In this document: one piece after another, positions 55,836 through 64,000 of the stretch
How the letters are laid out: the number at the start of each line of letters is the position of its first letter
Position numbering within the stretch: the stretch's first letter is position 1
Source: Pseudoalteromonas sp. H105
Lineage (GTDB): Bacteria; Pseudomonadota; Gammaproteobacteria; Enterobacterales; Alteromonadaceae
Assembly: GCF_001469215.1 (NCBI RefSeq)
Contig: NZ_LOFH01000005.1
Span: 1 to 64,000, forward strand
Direction of reading: 5' to 3'
DNA length: 64,000 bases
The notes under the pieces: generated by a model
Database searches by the model: none
What the model was told of the DNA's origin: nothing
The model's input: the letters and a program-made list of their open reading frames with translations, nothing else
Position numbers and translations under genes: made by a program

Positions 55836-56459
55836 TTATAATTGTGCTAAAGGTTTTGCTTGCTCTTGCTCGTACTCTTCGTACCAGGTTTTAAATCCCC
55901 ATGCAGCCATCACCGTATAAAATACAAATAACGCGAGCGTTGGGTAATAGCCTTTTTCATAATATAGATACATTGATGCGGCATCTATCACTATCCAATA
56001 AAGCCAATTTTCAAGTACCTTTTTAGCCACTAAATACGTAGTTACCACAGCAAAACAGGTTGTAAAGCTATCTAAGTAAGCAAAATCTGCATGGGTATAA
56101 TTAGTCATTATGTAGCCTAATACAACGGCAACTAACGAAGTACCTATAATGATAGCTATATGCTGATTAATGCCCCATGAGGTAATGGCCAGCCCTTGTT
56201 TATTTGTGCCACCTTTACGCCATACCATCCAACCATAAACAGCCATGTACATATAATAAAAATGAAGAAATGACTCCATCAACAAAGCACCATTCCAATA
56301 CATGATGGTATAAATTAGCGTGCTAAAGAATGCTGCCGGCCAGCACCATAAATTTTCTCTAATAGCCAACAACAAATAGGCCATAGACAAAGCGACTGCA
56401 ATATATTCCCAATGTGACATTGCAGTAAACCCTGCAAGAGTTTGCGTAATAAAGTCCAT
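55836..56459 (-). CDS. PnuC-family transporter, probable thiamine transporter PnuT
   Basis: A 207-residue membrane protein with about seven hydrophobic segments. It has PnuC-family features: LLAIRENLWCWPAAFFSTL, YYMYMAVYGWMVWRKGG, VTTYLVAKKVLENWLYWIVI and YYEKGYYPTLALFVFY. PnuC moves nicotinamide riboside; the PnuT branch in marine gammaproteobacteria moves thiamine. The neighbours (YkoF-like and a kinase) favour PnuT, but the substrate is not proven. The kinase follows after 9 bases. Confidence 0.85.
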   Translation of the reverse strand: MDFITQTLAGFTAMSHWEYIAVALSMAYLLLAIRENLWCWPAAFFSTLIYTIMYWNGALLMESFLHFYYMYMAVYGWMVWRKGGTNKQGLAITSWGINQHIAIIIGTSLVAVVLGYIMTNYTHADFAYLDSFTTCFAVVTTYLVAKKVLENWLYWIVIDAASMYLYYEKGYYPTLALFVFYTVMAAWGFKTWYEEYEQEQAKPLAQL

Positions 56460-56483
56460 TATTGGCTCACTAAAATATGAAGT

Positions 56484-56735
56484 TTATTCAGGTGAAAGAT
56501 CACCAGAGAGAAATTTACACACAAAAATAGCTTTGCCAAACTCTTCATAGGAGCGCTTTATTTCAGTATTGAGAACTGACATAACCAAATCATAGTCACC
56601 AAATATTTGCGTAGATAGCGTATTCGTTATGACTTTTAAATCATCGTAGGTATTTAAACGATCAATAAAACCTTTTATAAATGGGATGTAGTCTTGGTGC
56701 AGGGGGTATTTACTGATCTCAACAGATAATTTCAT
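56484..56735 (-). CDS. YkoF-like thiamine/HMP-binding domain protein
   Basis: An 83-residue protein: LSVEISKYPLHQDYIPFIKG, then LSTQIFGDYDLVMSVLNTEI and AIFVCKFLSG. The KYPL...STQI.GDYDLV pattern is that of the YkoF/MTH1187 thiamine-binding superfamily, whose members bind thiamine or HMP (YkoF of Bacillus in a thiamine transport system). It precedes the PnuC gene by 24 bases on the same strand. No THI-box riboswitch was visible in the 128 bases upstream. Confidence 0.7.
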   Translation of the reverse strand: MKLSVEISKYPLHQDYIPFIKGFIDRLNTYDDLKVITNTLSTQIFGDYDLVMSVLNTEIKRSYEEFGKAIFVCKFLSGDLSPE

Positions 56736-56863
56736 AACTTACGCGCTCATTATTAAAATAATTGCCATATTGTAACTCGGTACCGCTTACAAGTCATTCA
56801 ATGGTAGAGAGGACGGCAAAGAAGGTGTAAAATTAGCATATTAGTTTTTATTATGAGTATCTC

Positions 56864-57103
56864 ATGGCCAGACGTATTACCTACACCTTCAAAAACCAGC
56901 CTCGCGAAATTAACTTCGCCAAAGATAAATACCAAGATATGTATCAGGCAATAGCTGCAGCTGAAGGCATCGATTTAACTAATTATTTAAATATGGTACG
57001 ACAAATTGAAATGACATCAAAAGGGTCAGCTGCTGTTCGTAACTTTCGCGATCAAGAGTTTGCTCGCATGGGCTTCAGTGATATTTATTTTATTAAAGAA
57101 TAA
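56864..57103 (+). CDS. DUF2960 family protein
   Basis: A 79-residue basic protein beginning MARRITYTFKNQPREINFAK and ending MGFSDIYFIKE; it resembles DUF2960, a family of unknown function in marine gammaproteobacteria. No signal peptide or membrane segment. Its stop is 2 bases from the convergent alr stop. Confidence 0.75.
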   Translation: MARRITYTFKNQPREINFAKDKYQDMYQAIAAAEGIDLTNYLNMVRQIEMTSKGSAAVRNFRDQEFARMGFSDIYFIKE

Positions 57104-57105
57104 CC

Positions 57106-58185
57106 TTAATCGAGATACTCGTAGCTCACTCGTGGGGTAATATTACACAGTAACTCATAAGGGATCGTGGTTGCACATTGCGCGATCTCTTCAACAGGTA
57201 ATTCAGGACCCCACATAACGACTTCATCACCTACCTTGACATTATCTGGGTTTTGGCCAATATCAACGCTTATCATATCCATTGAGACATTTCCGGCAAT
57301 ACCATAGCGCTTATTACCGATTACCACTGGCGTTCCGTGCTTCGCATGACGCGGGTAACCATCCCCATAGCCCATAGCGACAACAGCTAACTTAGTTGCG
57401 CTTTGAGAGTGCCAGCTACCACCGTAGCCAACACATTGCATTGCATCTACGTCGCGAATAGCAATCACACGGGTCGTTAAGCGCATGACTGGTTTTAAGC
57501 TATGCTGACTACCCAAAGCGCCCAACATAGGCGATACACCGTAAATCATTAACCCTGGACGCACCCAATCACCATGCCCTGCAGGCCATGCAATAATCCC
57601 AGCTGAATTTGCTAAGCAATGTGCTTGTTCTTTACCTGCCACTAAGGAGTCAAATAAGGCGATTTGTTCAGCTGTTTTTATATCATTAATATCATCTGCG
57701 CATGAAAAGTGCGTCATTAAATTAATCGTATTTTTAGCATTTTTGGTTGCGCTTAAGCGCTGATAAAAATCAGTGAGTTGAGATGGTGCAATACCCAAAC
57801 GATGCATACCCGTATTGATTTTAAGCCAACAACTAATTGGCGCATCTAATTGTGCTTCTTCCAATGCTATCAACTGATTTTCATCATGGATAATGGTTTG
57901 AAAATTATTCGCTAAAAGAATGGCTAAATCTTCAGGGTGAAAGACCCCTTCAAGCAGCACTATTGGTTTGGTTAGGCCTCCTGCACGAAGCGCTAAGGCT
58001 TCATCAATTCTTGCCACTGCAAACGCATCCGCATCATTTAAATGCTGCGCTATTTTAACTAAACCATGGCCATAGGCATTGGCTTTTAATACCGCCATCA
58101 CTTTACTATTAGGCGCAAATCGTTTTACTTGCGCAAGGTTATGCGCAAGGTTTGATAAATTTATTTGTGCTACTGCTAAACGCAT
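57106..58185 (-). CDS. alr: Alanine racemase
   Basis: A 359-residue PLP enzyme interconverting L- and D-alanine for peptidoglycan. It has MAVLKANAYGHGLVKIA with the PLP lysine at about 34, HSCDxx-like TMHRLGI and LMTHFSCADD segments, and GYGGSWHSQ with the catalytic tyrosine. Its ATG overlaps the dnaB stop (TAATG), the order dnaB-alr as in E. coli. Confidence 0.96.
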   Translation of the reverse strand: MRLAVAQINLSNLAHNLAQVKRFAPNSKVMAVLKANAYGHGLVKIAQHLNDADAFAVARIDEALALRAGGLTKPIVLLEGVFHPEDLAILLANNFQTIIHDENQLIALEEAQLDAPISCWLKINTGMHRLGIAPSQLTDFYQRLSATKNAKNTINLMTHFSCADDINDIKTAEQIALFDSLVAGKEQAHCLANSAGIIAWPAGHGDWVRPGLMIYGVSPMLGALGSQHSLKPVMRLTTRVIAIRDVDAMQCVGYGGSWHSQSATKLAVVAMGYGDGYPRHAKHGTPVVIGNKRYGIAGNVSMDMISVDIGQNPDNVKVGDEVVMWGPELPVEEIAQCATTIPYELLCNITPRVSYEYLD

Positions 58186-59564
58186 TAATACTCGTCATCA
58201 ACTGCTGGGCCAGCGTAATTATCAAAACGCGAGAACTGGCCTTGGAAGGTCAAACGTACTTTACCGATAGGGCCGTTACGCTGTTTACCGATAATGATTT
58301 CAGCGATGCCTTTTTCTGTACTGTCTTCGTTGTACACTTCATCACGATAAATAAACATGATCAAATCGGCATCCTGCTCGATAGAGCCTGATTCACGTAA
58401 ATCCGAGTTGATTGGTCGTTTATCAGCACGTTGCTCTAGAGTACGGTTAAGCTGAGAAAGTGCGACAACAGGGCATTTTAGCTCTTTTGCTAAGGATTTG
58501 AGTGAACGTGATATTTCTGCAATCTCTAAGGTACGATTATCTGACAGGCTCGGTACTCGCATTAACTGTAAGTAATCGACCATGATCATACTAATACCAC
58601 CGTGGTCACGCGCAATACGACGAGCTCTTGAACGCACATCGGTTGGTGTTAAACCGGATGCATCATCCACATACATCTTACCTTTTTCCATCAGTAAGCC
58701 CATGGTTGATGATAAACGCGCCCAATCATCATCATCTAATTGGCCCGTTCGTACTTTAGTCTGATTAATACGTCCTAGCGATGCCAGCATCCTCATCATG
58801 ATTTGCTCAGAGGGCATCTCTAATGAGTAAATCAGTACAGGTTTGTCTTGCGTCATTGCGGCGTGTTCGGCTAAGTTCATCGCAAACGTGGTTTTACCCA
58901 TCGATGGACGCGCGGCAACAATGATTAAATCAGAGGGCTGTAACCCCGTTGTCATTTTATCTAGATCGGCGTAACCGGTGCTTACACCCGTTACACCATC
59001 TTGTGGTGACTGGTAAAGCTCTTCAATCTTATCAACCGTTTTTTCTAAGATATTATGAATACTTTGCGGGCCTTCGCTGCTTTTTGTTCGTTGCTCAGCA
59101 ATTTTAAATACTTTACTTTCTGCAAAATCAAGCAAATCATGGCTGGTTCTCCCTTCGGGGTTAAACCCCGCCTCGGCAATTTCGTTAGCCACACCGATCA
59201 TTTCGCGAACCACTGCACGCTCACGTACGATATTAGCGTAAGCATCTATATTGGCTGCACTTGGCGTATTTTTGGCAATTTCAGCTAAGTAGGCAAAACC
59301 ACCTATATTACTCAGTAAATTCTTTTTTTCTAAACTTTCAGAAATCGTGATTAAATCTATAGGATCACCAATTTCAGCCAGCTCCACCATGGCTTCAAAG
59401 ATAAGCTTATGAGTACGCGTGTAGAAGTCTTGTGCAACAACCAGTTCCGCAACTCGGTCAAAGGCTTGATTATCAAGCATTAAGCCACCTAAAACAGATT
59501 GCTCTGCTTCAATGGAATGGGGAGGAACTTTAAGGGTGTCGACTTGTTTATCTGGTTTAGCCAT
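58185..59564 (-). CDS. dnaB: Replicative DNA helicase DnaB
   Basis: A 459-residue hexameric helicase: N-terminal primase-binding domain (PPHSIEAEQSVLGGLMLDNQ), linker, and RecA-like core with IIVAARPSMGKTTFAMNL (Walker A), MIMVDYLQLM (Walker B) and LRESGSIEQDADLIMFIYRD. It unwinds DNA at the fork. No intein is present. The upstream 60 bases show no strong ribosome site beyond GCGAAG. Confidence 0.97.
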   Translation of the reverse strand: MAKPDKQVDTLKVPPHSIEAEQSVLGGLMLDNQAFDRVAELVVAQDFYTRTHKLIFEAMVELAEIGDPIDLITISESLEKKNLLSNIGGFAYLAEIAKNTPSAANIDAYANIVRERAVVREMIGVANEIAEAGFNPEGRTSHDLLDFAESKVFKIAEQRTKSSEGPQSIHNILEKTVDKIEELYQSPQDGVTGVSTGYADLDKMTTGLQPSDLIIVAARPSMGKTTFAMNLAEHAAMTQDKPVLIYSLEMPSEQIMMRMLASLGRINQTKVRTGQLDDDDWARLSSTMGLLMEKGKMYVDDASGLTPTDVRSRARRIARDHGGISMIMVDYLQLMRVPSLSDNRTLEIAEISRSLKSLAKELKCPVVALSQLNRTLEQRADKRPINSDLRESGSIEQDADLIMFIYRDEVYNEDSTEKGIAEIIIGKQRNGPIGKVRLTFQGQFSRFDNYAGPAVDDEY

Positions 59565-59625
59565 AACTTCGCAATACTTACAGGGAATAGCTCTATTCTA
59601 TCGACTTGCTGAGGTTGTGAAAATA

Positions 59626-59654
59626 GCAAAGCAGGAATTCTTTTCCTGCTTTGC
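59626..59654 (-). terminator. Terminator after the sigma/anti-sigma/DUF4097 operon
   Basis: GCAAAGCAGGAA and its exact complement (12-bp stem) with a 5-base loop, followed on the minus strand by TATTTTCAC. It lies 16 bases after the DUF4097 stop. Confidence 0.65.
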
Positions 59655-59669
59655 CTATAAAGTGGCAGC

Positions 59670-60611
59670 TTATTTTTTACGTAATTCAATGCGACCGCTG
59701 ATTGTATCAATTTCAATATCAGCATCACCGCCATTTACGCTAAACTCAAGTTCACTTGACGGGCCATATTTAGCTTTTTTTACTTTATCATTACTTAGCT
59801 CATTAACTATCTTGCCATTTGCATGCGCTTCAATTTCAAATTGAGCCGAAAGGTCATCAGGAAAAAAGAATTCTACATCACCACTGACAGACTCATATGA
59901 AACTTGCGCGCCTTTGAGCAACTGATTAATGTGTACTTCACTTTCGCCATTGACTGTACTGATCCTCAACTTTTTTAACTTATTAAGTTTAAAATCAATG
60001 TCACCATTGACGTTTTCCAAACGTACTTCTTCTGCCGAAGTTGTCGATTTTATATCACCATTAACGGCTGTGAACCTAAGTGTACCGTTCGAGTTTTTAT
60101 CGTTGATTTCACCGTTGACGGTTTCGTAACGAATATCCCCCGTCAAATCAGTTGCGCTGACGTTACCGTTGACCGTTTCAACACTGATGTCACCCTTGAT
60201 TGTATCCAAAGTAATATCGCCATTAACAACATCAATATCAGTACCATTATTAAGTTCACTTGCCACAACATTTACATTTACACCCGACAATTCTAGCTCA
60301 CTGCTATTTGGCATGTAGATTACAAGCTCTGACCCATCGCCGCTATTCCAGCCGTAGTTTTGACTGCGCGGCATTTTGACAATAAATTCAATACGATCAT
60401 TTTCAACTTCTAAACGATAACCTTGCGCTTTATCATCAAGCTCGCCGCTTATTTTCAGTTCAGCTTTATCCCAGCCTTCAACGCGGATATCACCTCGCTG
60501 ATTATCAATAAAAATACGTTTGTTGGCAGGCACGCTAATTTGCTCATCAATTTTTTGCCCTGCGACTGCCATCAGCGGCAGCATACTCATCGCTAAGATT
60601 AATGCTTTCAT
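59670..60611 (-). CDS. DUF4097 (DUF4098/adhesin-like) exported beta-helix protein
   Basis: A 313-residue exported protein with signal MKALILAMSMLPLMAVAG. The body is a repetitive beta structure of about 20-residue units rich in VNGD: IDVVNGDITLDTIKGDISVE, VNGNVSATDLTGDIRYETV and NGDIDFKLNKLKKL. The family is common beside sigma/anti-sigma pairs and its biochemical role is not known. I start it at 60611 with AGGAG 9 bases upstream. It is the last gene of the operon and overlaps the end of the preceding gene's frame only slightly. Confidence 0.85.
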   Translation of the reverse strand: MKALILAMSMLPLMAVAGQKIDEQISVPANKRIFIDNQRGDIRVEGWDKAELKISGELDDKAQGYRLEVENDRIEFIVKMPRSQNYGWNSGDGSELVIYMPNSSELELSGVNVNVVASELNNGTDIDVVNGDITLDTIKGDISVETVNGNVSATDLTGDIRYETVNGEINDKNSNGTLRFTAVNGDIKSTTSAEEVRLENVNGDIDFKLNKLKKLRISTVNGESEVHINQLLKGAQVSYESVSGDVEFFFPDDLSAQFEIEAHANGKIVNELSNDKVKKAKYGPSSELEFSVNGGDADIEIDTISGRIELRKK

Positions 60612-60622
60612 ACTTCTCACTC

Positions 60623-61105
60623 CTAAATTGTTTGCCACTTAGGTGCATGCACCTTATTAATTAGATCTAATTGCTGTTGATAAACTTGCGCTAACATTTT
60701 TAATAATGCGGAGTTTTCTGGCTCATTCTCTAACGCTTGTTTAATTGCCCGCTCCGCATCTTCTAATTCAGCCAGCTGTTGCTGCCAGTTATCCGTTAAC
60801 GCGGGCTGGTTTTGGTACTGCACTAATAGTGTTTGCTTTTGCTCTGCAAAAAAGTCACTCATTGCAACGCTGGTGTCATGAGCAGGACGAGTAAACACAA
60901 GCTGCACGCTTAATAATGCAGCAACACTGCATGCTGCAATACCTACTAATTTTGGCCACACAGATGATTGGCGTTGCTCAACAGCAGGATTGGAAATTGC
61001 TTTTTCAATCCCTTGCCATAACTCTTTTTCCGGCGCAATGTGCGCCTCTGAGTTACTAAGTGACTCCGCTAAGAATGTTTCAAAATCTGGTTTACTCATT
61101 TTCAT
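60623..61105 (-). CDS. Probable membrane anti-sigma factor
   Basis: A 160-residue protein with a cytoplasmic N-terminal part (about 1-50: PDFETFLAESLSNSEAHIAP, ELWQGIEKAI), one membrane segment (about 52-70: KLVGIAACSVAALLSVQLVF) and a periplasmic C-terminal helix-rich part (about 85-155, EDAERAIKQALENEPENSAL). The topology and position after an ECF sigma gene fit an anti-sigma factor. I see no His-Cys zinc-binding motif of the ZAS kind, so it may be a non-zinc type. Confidence 0.75.
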   Translation of the reverse strand: MKMSKPDFETFLAESLSNSEAHIAPEKELWQGIEKAISNPAVEQRQSSVWPKLVGIAACSVAALLSVQLVFTRPAHDTSVAMSDFFAEQKQTLLVQYQNQPALTDNWQQQLAELEDAERAIKQALENEPENSALLKMLAQVYQQQLDLINKVHAPKWQTI

Positions 61106-61646
61106 ACCACTCTTTTAATAACTGTTTTGCACGATGATATTGCGATTTACTCGACCCGACGGCCATTCCTAACATGGTCGCAATTTCTTCATGGCGGTAC
61201 CCTTCAATAGCATGAAGCACAAATACCATCCTGGCTCGCTCAGGTAATCGCAGCACTAATTTATCAAGCCCGTTTAACCCTTGGCAGTCAGTCGTACTTT
61301 GTTCATCCATCCCACTTTGCTCAAAACTCACCACCTTTTGTAGCCAGTTTTTATGCTTTCTTAAGTAACTAATCGCAATATTACTGGTGACACTGTGTAA
61401 CCATGTGGAAAATTGTGACTGCCCTTCAAAGCTCGCAATTTTATGCCATAGCTGAACAAAGACCTCTTGTGTTGCATCTTCTGCATGCTCTTTATCCGCA
61501 AGTAAGCGTAAGCACAAGCCATAAACGCGCTTTACATGTAATGTATACAGTTGAGCATAGGCGTGTTGGTCACCCATTTTTACTTGCGCAATTAATGCAT
61601 CCTCAGAAGGCGGTGCAAAAGCCTCTTTAGCATCTATCAACATCGT
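61092..61646 (-). CDS. ECF RNA polymerase sigma factor
   Basis: A 184-residue sigma factor of the RpoE/ECF class: region 2 has LYTLHVKRVYGLCLRLLADK, HAEDATQEVFVQLW and STWLHSVTSNIAISYLRKH; region 4 has LPERARMVFVLHAIEGYRHE and EIATMLGMAVGSSKSQYHRA. The ATG at 61646 is used; a TTG 16 codons upstream is in frame. It overlaps the anti-sigma gene by 14 bases. It probably controls its own operon; the inducing signal is unknown. Confidence 0.93.
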   Translation of the reverse strand, partial: TMLIDAKEAFAPPSEDALIAQVKMGDQHAYAQLYTLHVKRVYGLCLRLLADKEHAEDATQEVFVQLWHKIASFEGQSQFSTWLHSVTSNIAISYLRKHKNWLQKVVSFEQSGMDEQSTTDCQGLNGLDKLVLRLPERARMVFVLHAIEGYRHEEIATMLGMAVGSSKSQYHRAKQLLKEWYENE

Positions 61647-61869
61647 TGATGTTGTCCCTTTATGATTGTTATTATGAGTTGAGTTTATACCCAAGCCATT
61701 AAAAAATATGTTTTATTCATATTTATTTAGTTTCTTGAATAGTTAGACGTTAGGTAAGGTAGAAAAGGTTTAAAGGAAAAAAATTATTTTATTGTCCAGA
61801 TCAAAAGCCAGTGATTAGCTGGTTCTTAGTATTCGCTTGACGTGGCCACACTGGCGTGTAGCCATATTT

Positions 61870-63696
61870 CTATGGGGTTGCCTCTTCTTCGGTCTCCTCT
61901 ACAACCGTTTTAGGGGCTTTGTATGACCACCCTAAGAACTGTAATTTAGGCATTGTAGCGCCCCCGCCTCCAGCACTAATATTTTTTAAGCGTTTGTCAT
62001 AATGAATCCCACCATTTCCGCAAGTTGAGACCGTTTTTCCTCTCAATGAACCATTAAAATCATTGCCAGAATCTGAGTTAACTTGGATATGAGCTCGAGG
62101 AGCATAAATCGCGGCATACATCGACGCATTAGACAAAAGTTCGACACCAACTTTATTACCATTTGAAGGCACTGCATGGCACACCAACGATTCCATATCT
62201 GGTGTTTCGTAACTTGAAAAAATACTAAAAACAGCTCGCCCAGCTGACGAAATAGGTTCGTGAGTCGTTATTTCATCATCAATAATAACGCGCCCTTCAA
62301 TATAAATTGTTAACGTGGCACCCGATGCAATCTCAAACCCGTTGCTAGGATGATTATTATATTTAAAATCATTTTTGATATATAAAGTGACATCACCACT
62401 TTGAATAGTCAGTTTGCCGCCTGAAACGGTTAAACTATTCAAGACATAAACTTGTTGATTTGGTTGTTCGAAAACCGTTCTAGAAACAGGAGTAATACTT
62501 CGCCCTATCGGTTTTTTCCAGCTAGGCCACTTGGTAAACGTGCCCTGACTTTCGGTCAAGTTGAACGCTGAAAACTCGATAATATTTAAGTCATTCAATG
62601 TATCATTGCCCGCCAAATTTTCATTGTTACGAACAACGAGTATTGGGTCACAGTTAGTGCGCGGGTCGGTATAATCGTGATTTGGATCTGGGTTAGTTGG
62701 ATCTACTGAAGGCACAGGCTTTATATCGGGTACTTTTTTAAATATATCATCAGAGTAAGGTTTACTGTTTTGATATTGATGAGCACCTAAATCACTCGGG
62801 AATTGACCTTGGCCACCGTACATAATATCAAGCCCATTCGCATCTTTGTTTTCAACAATAGCGTCATCATTATTACGAATCGTTATATCTTTTATCGCTC
62901 TTAATACACCTAAAACACGTCCCCCAGTGAAATCAATGCTTTGCACTGATAAAATATCACCGGCTACACGAGTGTCCGTTGGATAACCGGCAGGCACACC
63001 TGTACCAGTACCGCCATTAATCGTAACGCTTCCATTGGCATGAATATCCCCCATAACCGGCGAACTTCCACTTAGAGTCACACTCCCTGTTACTATAACA
63101 TCACCCCAAATAGGTGAGCCACCACTTAGAGACACATCTGAGTTATAATGAATCGTACCAATCCGTGCATCTGTCCCTGCATTTTCTTCTTTATATGGCC
63201 CATCTGCTGAGTCGTAACTGTCAATGCGACCACTGCCATTAACTAACACTCCTTCACAGCCCACAATGGCTTGTTCAAAAGGTGACTTGGGTGCACCTGG
63301 GATCATTTTATACCGCGCAACCAGGTTACTTACAGCATCACCACCATATCGCCTACCCTGACTGGCGATTTCAATTTCTCCTGCTGCGTTTTTGCTTAAT
63401 GTCGCATTATAAATTGCATCGTCGCCAATTAGACCGCTCCCTGTCGCATTGCCTGCTGCAGCGATCAAGCCATCGACATCAAGTGCCTTATTATCGTTCA
63501 GTGCCTGTTTTAATAATTTAGCCTCTTCAAATACTCCTTTTTCAGCTAACAGGCGGCTGTTAATCTTTTTCTGGAAATTGCCTGTTAAGCGCTCTTGTAC
63601 CAGGTTTTCACGTAGTGAATTAAGCACAACAATGCTGGCCATACTTGTTAAAATAAGCACTGTTATTAATGTAAAGCCACGCTGTTTCTTACTCAT
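61870..63696 (-). CDS. PilX-like minor pilin with a long bactofilin-type C-terminal region
   Basis: A 608-residue protein with a type IV prepilin N-terminus: MSKKQRGFTLITVLILTSMA, cleavage expected at RG/FTLI, and a hydrophobic helix. After about 130 PilX-like residues comes a long region of repeated beta units (SGSSPVMGDIHANGSVTING, FTGGRVLGVLRAIKDITIRN), then a Pro-rich segment and a C-terminal domain with scattered cysteines. PilX in Neisseria and Pseudomonas is about 160-170 residues, so this is a strongly extended member. It follows the PilW-like gene (TAATG overlap) and is probably the last gene of the minor-pilin operon. Confidence 0.8.
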   Translation of the reverse strand: MSKKQRGFTLITVLILTSMASIVVLNSLRENLVQERLTGNFQKKINSRLLAEKGVFEEAKLLKQALNDNKALDVDGLIAAAGNATGSGLIGDDAIYNATLSKNAAGEIEIASQGRRYGGDAVSNLVARYKMIPGAPKSPFEQAIVGCEGVLVNGSGRIDSYDSADGPYKEENAGTDARIGTIHYNSDVSLSGGSPIWGDVIVTGSVTLSGSSPVMGDIHANGSVTINGGTGTGVPAGYPTDTRVAGDILSVQSIDFTGGRVLGVLRAIKDITIRNNDDAIVENKDANGLDIMYGGQGQFPSDLGAHQYQNSKPYSDDIFKKVPDIKPVPSVDPTNPDPNHDYTDPRTNCDPILVVRNNENLAGNDTLNDLNIIEFSAFNLTESQGTFTKWPSWKKPIGRSITPVSRTVFEQPNQQVYVLNSLTVSGGKLTIQSGDVTLYIKNDFKYNNHPSNGFEIASGATLTIYIEGRVIIDDEITTHEPISSAGRAVFSIFSSYETPDMESLVCHAVPSNGNKVGVELLSNASMYAAIYAPRAHIQVNSDSGNDFNGSLRGKTVSTCGNGGIHYDKRLKNISAGGGGATMPKLQFLGWSYKAPKTVVEETEEEATP

Positions 63697-64000
63697 TAAC
63701 TACCACTATATACTTTTTCAAGAATAACGTTAGATGCTGCAAGTTCGATTGTAACTGCCCCGCCAAACTGTGCCGGCAACTGCTCTGGCTTCACTTTAAT
63801 AGTTATTAAATCATTATTAATACTAAAACTCAGGGACTCAATACCGGTCAGCAATCGCTCTGCAGGCAAGCCTCCGAGTGCACACATAAGATTGTTTGCG
63901 TCTAACTGATATGTTTCATTTACGTTGGCTATTGCAACACTCCCCGCACAGGTTACAACCCCTGCCGATTGCATTATCGTAATGGATGAGCCATCCGCAC
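63696..64000 (-). CDS. Partial minor pilin (PilW-like), C-terminal part
   Basis: The frame is open to the right window edge, so this is the C-terminal part (about 100 residues) of a longer gene; the ATG at 63974 is internal. It contains NETYQLDANNLMCALGG and IESLSFSINNDLITIKVKPE, resembling C-terminal domains of PilW-type minor pilins. The gene order, followed by a PilX-like gene with a TAATG overlap, agrees with a pilV-pilW-pilX cluster. Confidence 0.65.
   Translation of the reverse strand, partial: ADGSSITIMQSAGVVTCAGSVAIANVNETYQLDANNLMCALGGLPAERLLTGIESLSFSINNDLITIKVKPEQLPAQFGGAVTIELAASNVILEKVYSGS

Noticed and set aside
56736..56863. TPP riboswitch before the putative thiamine operon
   Set aside because: Neither CTGAGA nor ACCTGA parts of the THI box can be found on the minus strand.
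59929..60240. Tandem DNA repeat or CRISPR-like array in the DUF4097 gene
   Set aside because: The repetition is at protein level (VNGD units), with diverged codons and no regular spacers.

Overview
The window comes from a low-GC marine gammaproteobacterium of the Alteromonadales, most probably Pseudoalteromonas. This rests on recognisable protein families and gene order: rph-pyrE, yicC, gmk-rpoZ-spoT-ridA, asnA/asnC, trmH-recG, hdfR/maoP, rarD-yigI-recQ, rimB-rimK, dnaB-alr. No database search was possible. Most of the window is ordinary core chromosome; about 27 kb (3.5-30.4 kb) is an accessory exopolysaccharide and biofilm island.

Layout. 1-0.9 kb: the 5' part of a 16S rRNA gene on the minus strand with its leader, boxA and stringent-type P1 promoter. 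1.0-3.5 kb: pyrE, rph and divergent yicC. 3.5-26.4 kb: a polysaccharide locus that closely mirrors the Vibrio fischeri syp (symbiosis polysaccharide) locus. It has STAS protein SypA, OmpA-like lipoprotein SypB, exporter SypC, CpsD-like SypD, partner-switching kinase/phosphatase SypE, a sigma-54 response regulator (SypG-like), a hybrid kinase with a separately encoded Hpt protein (together equivalent to SypF), glycosyltransferases, flippase, polymerase, acetyltransferase, chain-length protein and a GT2/initiating sugar-transferase fusion. A YvcK/CofD-family gene sits among the regulators. 26.5-30.2 kb: an EEP-family protein, a lipoprotein and a large secreted LruC/GEVEDY-type protein.

The central finding is a probable sigma-54 regulon. 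Six intergenic sites have GG-N10-GC type -24/-12 elements (one with GG at -12) placed before the yvcK-like gene, sypA, the sypO-like gene, the 24.1-25.3 kb glycosyltransferase operon, the divergent GT2 gene and the secreted LruC gene. Near most of them is a shared word, TTGCATTWTGCG or a close variant, on either strand. The proposed circuit is: hybrid kinase to Hpt to sigma-54 regulator to these promoters, with SypE/SypA as a second, partner-switching control. The LruC protein and its lipoprotein would be co-produced matrix components.

30.5-48 kb: gmk, rpoZ, spoT, ridA, a FapA/DUF342 protein, asnA/asnC, trmH, recG, a porin, hdfR/maoP, a REC-REC-GGDEF diguanylate cyclase, rarD, yigI, recQ and a DUF3630 protein. 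48-57 kb: an Omp85-family barrel protein, a small MscS-like protein, the rimB-rimK-aspartoacylase operon, zntB, rof, tRNA-Arg(CCG), a small HTH protein, and a likely thiamine uptake operon (YkoF-like, PnuC/PnuT, kinase). 57-64 kb: alr-dnaB, an ECF sigma factor with a membrane anti-sigma-like protein and a DUF4097 protein, and the end of a type IV pilus minor-pilin operon that runs off the right edge. I saw no insertion sequences, prophage or CRISPR arrays.
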